Shown here in pieces: positions 1 to 6,300 of a stretch of DNA of 13,037 nt. The stretch covers positions 1 through 13,037 of the forward strand of contig JALNXT010000015.1 of NCBI GenBank assembly GCA_023230245.1, in the 5' to 3' direction. Source of the stretch: Candidatus Cloacimonadota bacterium. Lineage in GTDB: Bacteria; Cloacimonadota; Cloacimonadia; Cloacimonadales; Cloacimonadaceae. Position 1 is the stretch's first letter, and every line of letters starts with the position of its first letter. The translations under genes and the position numbers were made by a program. The notes beneath the pieces are model-generated. The model saw nothing but the letters and a program-made list of their open reading frames with translations. It was not told the DNA's origin and ran no database searches.

Positions 1-9
1 GCCCCAAAG

Positions 10-39
10 AAAAGCCCCGAACCTCGGTTCGGGGCTTTT
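10..39. terminator. Rho-independent terminator of the giant surface-protein gene
   Basis: A perfect G+C-rich stem: bases 10-22 pair with 27-39 around a four-base loop (CTCG). The stem includes GCCCCGAAC on one side and GTTCGGGGC on the other, flanked by AAAA and TTTT. It lies 28 bases beyond the stop codon at 67-69 in the direction of minus-strand transcription, where the stem is followed by a T-rich run. Because it carries A's on one side and T's on the other, it should work in both directions and could also serve a converging gene outside the window. Confidence 0.9.
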
Positions 40-66
40 GCTATCTAAGGGTTTTTGTTAATTGTA

Positions 67-330
67 CTATTCCATCAGCATCATTTTACGGGTGGAAGTG
101 TAGGTTCCGGTAGTTAAGCGGTAGAGATATACGCCGGAGCTTAGTGGCTGTCCATGGTCATCTTTACCGTCAAATACGATGCGATAATGGCCGGTAGTCT
201 GGGTGCCGTGAACGAGGCTGCGAACTCTTTGACCCTTAAGGTTATAGATTTCCAGGCTTACGTTTCCGGCATCTTTAATCGCATAGCTGATACTGGTTTC
301 AGGATTGAAGGGGTTGGGGTAGTTGCCATT
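67..330 (-). other. C-terminal type IX-like sorting (FlgD-Ig-like) domain coding segment
   Basis: Residues 2970-3057 of the giant protein. The pattern NGNYPNPFNPETSISY, LEIYNLKGQRVRSLV, GHYRIVFDGKDDHG, SSGVYLYRLTTG and a final short basic-hydrophobic tail (RKMMLME) is the known C-terminal signal of proteins exported by the type IX secretion system or close relatives, common in Bacteroidetes, Ignavibacteria and Cloacimonadota. It implies passage through the outer membrane and surface attachment or release. That this organism has a type IX system cannot be seen in the window. Confidence 0.85.
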
Positions 331-3300
331 CAGTGTGGTAGCTGTGACAGGAAGGATCTCATCCTCGTTAGCGGAGACAATCATAATGAAGTTCACAGTT
401 ACACTCTGGTTGGCAATTACGTTAATATTATTGATGGTGTTGGCAAGGTATCCAGTGGCTGTACAGGTAACACTGTAAGTTCCCACTGGCACACTTAAAC
501 TATACAGACCGGAGCTGTTGGTGATGGTGCTATTTCCTCCCGCAGCAACTGTCGCACCGGCTAAAGGCTGGTTATTGGGTTTGCGAACCACGCCCGAAAT
601 AGTGCCGGATGATACATTCCTGGTAAGGGGATTAGATAGCACGGGAATGGAGGCTACACCATTGGTGTAGATTGCCTTCACCGCCCAGCGATAGGTTCCG
701 TTACTAAGAGAATTCCAGCCTGCATCGTTGTAAGCGGGAGTAGGAATAGCCTCGGTATTTAAGAGATTCCAGAGGGTCTCGTTAGTCTCTTGTCCAGCTC
801 GCAGACGCCATACCTTGTACCCGGTGAGGGCACGGCTATCGGTAGCATTGGTAGCCATCGCAGCCCTTTCTGTTCCTGCGCCCCTGGTCTTTGTATTTTG
901 CACGGAGCGGGTATGGGAAACAGATTGCACCGCCATCTCTTCGGGGTTGAAGCTCAGGGATGTTACTTCATTGGTAATTTTGATGTTATCGATATACCAA
1001 TCGTACCACAAACCATCATCAGTAGCTGGATCATCGGCATGGAAGGCAATCTTAATCTGCTGTCCGCCATACTGAGCCAAATTAAGGGTTACCAGCAATG
1101 GGGCTGTGGTATAACCTCCTGAGAGGGTTGTGGCATCCCACAGCACCGTCCAGTTGATACCGTTATCGGGTGAGATTTTCACATAGTAGTGATCGCCTTG
1201 CGCCGATCCGCGGAACACGAAGGTGCTGAAGGTGAATATCGCTTCCGGTGGGCAATAGAAGGGATGGGTTATCAGCCATTCGTCTTGGTGAGAATAGACA
1301 AAGCCAATCCCTGCTTGTTTGCTGCCGTTGGTTGGCACAGCGGGAAAACCGTAGTAATCCTTAGTCCCAAAGCTGCACCAGGTAGGCAGTACGCCATTAT
1401 CGTTGGCGACCCCAGTGTTGTTGATTATTTGAGTCCAGTTAGCAGGCGGGAAGGTGGTAGCTTCGAAGCTTTCCATCACATCCACGGCTTGGGGATTGGG
1501 TGCCTGCCAGACAAGCTGAGCTTCGGTTTGGGCAGTATTAAGCTCGGCAACTACGCCGTAAGGCGCAAATGCTATTTCATTTAAGGTTATCGCAGGTATT
1601 GTGTGGTTTATTGCGGCAACGTTTACGGTTCCGGTGGCGTTTCTGTAACCAGGGCATGAAGCGACATAGGTGTAGCTCTGGTTGGCGTAAACGGCAGGAA
1701 TAGTGAAGCTGCCATTGGCTAATGTAGTAGCCGTGTAGCTCTGATATCCGCTGAACTGGATGGTAACGTTTCCTAATCCGGCAGCGGTATCGCTGGCAAG
1801 AATAGTACCACTGAGGCTAACAGAAGCCATGGGGACAAGAGTAAGGTTGATTGTTTCAGTTTCATCTTCTTCCAGAGTAAAGGTTTGGGTTTGGCTAACG
1901 TAGCCATACTTACTGAAGCTGAGACTGTAGGTATTGGGTAGAATGTTATGAATCTGGTAGTACCCATCAGCATTAGTTGTTGCACTGTAAGTAGAATTAG
2001 GAATCTGTACCGCCACACCTTGTAAAGGTTGGTTACCTTCGCCAAGCACGATACCATTGATGTGCCCAACTCCGCCGGGGATAACCAGGAAGGTGGTCAT
2101 CGGGAATTGACCAGATGTAACTCCAGTGGTGGGCGGGGTGGTTGGATCATATTCTATCGAATCGCTTTGTATTATACGAGCCCGGTTGCTGCCGATGGTT
2201 TGTGCTTTGAATCTGTCATTAGTATTGTGAGCTAATGCTTCCAGTGGTCTCTGAACAGTTATGAGTAGGTTTTCACCATTCAAATACAAGAAAGAATCAG
2301 CGAAGGGGATGGAAACTGTGTTTTCACCCGAGGGATAATTCACGTTACCATCGAATACCAGGGTAGAAGCACCGGTAATGGGAACCCAGCCACTCGCGAG
2401 ATTTTCCAAAGTTGTGGTTTGGAACCAAATCTTGGTATGGATATCGGTCAGGTTACTCACGAAGTTGTTATAGAACTGGATCCCGTTTACGGAACCGACG
2501 AAATTGCCCAATTCCGCGGGATAGATGATCATCTGGAACAGGCTGCTCTTATAATACGCATTTATGGGAACCTTGGCAAGCTGATTTCCTTCACCCACAG
2601 TGATAGCCCAAGTGCCAGCAGGTAGCACGAGAACGTTTATAATGGGTGTCTGATCGTTGGCAGGAACTGAATCACCAGTTAGTACAACCTTACCGGCTAA
2701 GGCCAAAGCCCCTGCCGTTGTGGGTGACCAACTAATGGCAACTGATAATTGCTCACCCGGAGCAATTGCGGGGCCGGATACAGAAGCCAGTTCTGTAGCT
2801 CCACTCATCAGTTTTACCGTGTAAGCTCCGGCTGCTTTGGGCATTGTTCCCGTGTTTTTTATTACTACCGTATAAATACTTGGAGTTCCGGCTGTGGGGC
2901 TTGCGTTACCCGAAACGGATATAGCAGTCAAGTCGTTACGCAGGATACGGAGTATATTGGAAAACCCTGCTGGACCTTGCATATTGTTGGTGTATATGCC
3001 TTTCACTGCCCATTTATAAATGCCATCGGGCAGAGTACCCCAAGCTGTATCGGTAAGGGTAGTGTCGGTGATTGTGGCAGCGGTTAACAGTGTCCATGTA
3101 GTTTCATTAGTTTCATTACCCTGCAGCAAACGCCAGGCTTTGTAGCCGTTCAAGGCTCTTTGGTTGGAGCGGGTGTTGGATGTGGATAAATTGAAGTTTG
3201 GCAGGCGACGGTTAATAGTTTCCGCAACTTCCGAGCGTCCACGTACATAATTTGTGGGTATAGACAGCGGATAATTCAGGGCAAAGCTGCGTGCAGCACC

Positions 3301-6300
3301 CACATAAACATCATCTATATACCAGCCCGAGTAGGACACTGTGGTTGTGGCATACCACTCGAAGCTGATCTCCACATTGCTCTGATTGGCGTATGCAGAG
3401 AGGTCAATAACCAAGTTTTGCCAGGGCATAAATACTGCCAGGGCACTGCTACCCCAAACGGTGTTGCCGTTCACCTTGACTAAGCCATAATCCCAGGTGT
3501 TATAGCCATCCATATAGTGCCAAATATCCAGCGCTGGATTAACAACACCACTAAGGTTGAAAGTCTTTTTCAAGTACGACCAGGCTCCGGAATTGGCATA
3601 TCCGCCCGTTAATACTGTGCCCCACATCCCGGTTCCGGAATGTGCTGCGGAGGGAGGAGAATCCACATAGGTGTCGATATCCACGTGGTTGGCGACGTTA
3701 TAATTGTTGTCCCATTGCCAGTCTCCGTATCCACTGGAGACCCAGCCTCCATTATCCAGCTCAAAATCCCCTGCTCCACCGCCACCGGTTGCTCCCGGAG
3801 CGCGCCACGTTAAGCTAACTTGCGTGTGAGCAGCGTTTTCGGTTGCAGTAATATGCGCAGGAGGTAGAGCAAGTTCGCTCATTACCAAGGTTCCCATATT
3901 ATAATTACTTGCGGCAACAGTAATGTTGCCAGTGAGGTTTGCATAACCTGTTTTTACTATGGTATAAGCATAGTTATTCCCAGAGAGTACATTAGTTACG
4001 GTGAAGTGGCCTGTGGCATCAGCAGTGCCATCAAAATCCAGCGCGCCATCAAGGTGCACAGTAGCTCCACCCAGCCCTAAAGTAGGTGCATCGCTGCCAA
4101 CTACAAAGCCTGTTACGGAAATTGTAATGGAAGGGGGAAGCACGAAGTTTAGCACTGTATTCTGCCCATCAACAATAACTGCGGGCAGGGTTACGTTTTC
4201 GTAGCCCAGCTTGGAAGCGGTAACACTCCGAGTTCCAATGGGAACATGAGGCAAGCTGTAGCTACCATCGGCAGCGGATGTGGTGTGGAATACGGTATTT
4301 GCTACCACGATCTCTGCGCCAGCCAGAGGAGTGCCTCCAGCGCTTACAACGCCGCTGAGGCTGCCCATATCCTCCAACATCATGAAGAAGCGGATATTGG
4401 AGCGGTTCACAGAAACTGTTCCTGTGAGTGTGGCGCCAGCATTTACAGAATCACTCTGGTAACGCAGGGAGCTGTTATAGCCAGCAGGAGTATAGGGCAC
4501 CAGAGCATTATGAGTAATGGTTCCAGCAATCATATCGGTGTTGATATCTATCAGCAGATTTGAAACGCCGTCCCAGAAGAATGGTGTGGTAAAGGCATGA
4601 ATGTTCCAATCAGTAGTGGGCATAAATGAATCACTGTGCCATACAGTAGTGTAATCACCAACTTCAAAAGTAGTGCTGAGGGCTTGCTGAGTGGTATTCT
4701 TCACCCGTATAGTGTAATTGGGCATAGGCAAGCAGGTGTCCAGATTCAGCACATTGAAAGCGAGTGCCGTAATAAGCCCAGGTGCTGCATTAGCAGCATA
4801 TAATTCACTGGCTTTGTAAAGGAATTGCTGATGGAAAGATTTGTAATAAGTACCATAGGGGGTAGGTACGCCAGTTATAGTATTAGTGGTGGTGCCTGTG
4901 CCAATTTCCGCAACTAACAAACCTTCTGCCATCACGACCACGGTAAGGTGAGCTGTTTCATCGTTGGCAGGGGTTTCATCACCTACCAATACAACCTTTC
5001 CATAAAGTTCAGTTTCGCCCACTACGGTGGGTGTCCAAGGTAAAGTGAATTCAAGGGTTTGTTGGGGGTTGATAGACGTGCCGGGTACGCTGGCAAGTTC
5101 TACACCACCGATTTTCATCAGTTTTACCGTATAGTTGCTTTGGGCAGTGGGGCTGTAGTTCTTTACCGAGATCGTGTAGTTCACGGGGGAATTTACGTTT
5201 GGTGTGGTTGGTCCGGTAATTGTAACAGCTTTCATGTCTATCGTATTCTGAGCCTGCATCACGAACTGCATGTTGGAGCGATTTACAGAAATGGTGCCGG
5301 TGGCAGAAGCATCGGCAGCAGCAGTATCGCTTTGATAGCGCAGCGAGCTGTTGAAACTGGTTGCAGTATAAGGCACCGAGGCATTCTGGGTATAAGCGCC
5401 TGGAATAAGATCGGTTAAAATATCGATTAGCAGGTTGGCAGCACCATCCCAAACAAAGGGAGTGCTGAAAATATGCATGTTCAAGCCTGAGATAGGCATA
5501 AATTCTGTAGCCTGAAACACTTGCTGATAATCTCCGGTCTCAAAAGTGGTGGATAAGACAGTCTGGGTTGTAGTTTTGATCCGGATTCTGTAGTTGGTCA
5601 TCGCTGAACAGTTGTTCAAGGCTTGAACATTAAAGGCGATAGAGTTGATGTTTCCGGCTCCGCCTCCTTCATCGTTGAGCTCGGAAGCAAGCACAAGAAA
5701 TTGCTGATGGAAGTTCTTCATGTAGGTGCCATAAGGCGTAGGGACACCAGTTGTGGTATTTACAGCAGTGCCATCACCAATTGTGATGCCTACTAAGCCG
5801 GGGCTTACCACAAAGACGCTGAAGGGAGCGGTTTCGTTGTTGGTGGTGTTTGCATCTCCGGCTAAAACCACTTTGCCATATAAAGTCGCAGAGCCTGCGG
5901 TGCTAGGAGTCCATTGGAGAACCACGCTCTGAGTTGCGGCTGGAGCAATAGTAGGCCCGGCTACGCTGGCAAGTTCTGTGGTTCCGCTCATCAGCTTAAC
6001 GCTATAGGTGCTTTGGCTGGCGGTGCCATTGTTGAACACATTAACCGTATAGACAGCCGCACTATTCATACTGGGGGTAGAGTTGCCTACCACGTTAACA
6101 GCAGCAAGGTCATTGGGTGCAATCACTTCTAATTCCACAGTGTCAACATAGATGGTTTGCGAAGTGGAGTTATTAGCGTGTTTAAAGGCAATGTATTTAC
6201 CAGTTCCGGCGTAAGTAGTTAAGGGCACAGAGTACTGCACCCATGCAGCTGTAAGGGTAATAGTCTGGACTTCCACAAAGGTAGCAGGATCGGTGGGGCT

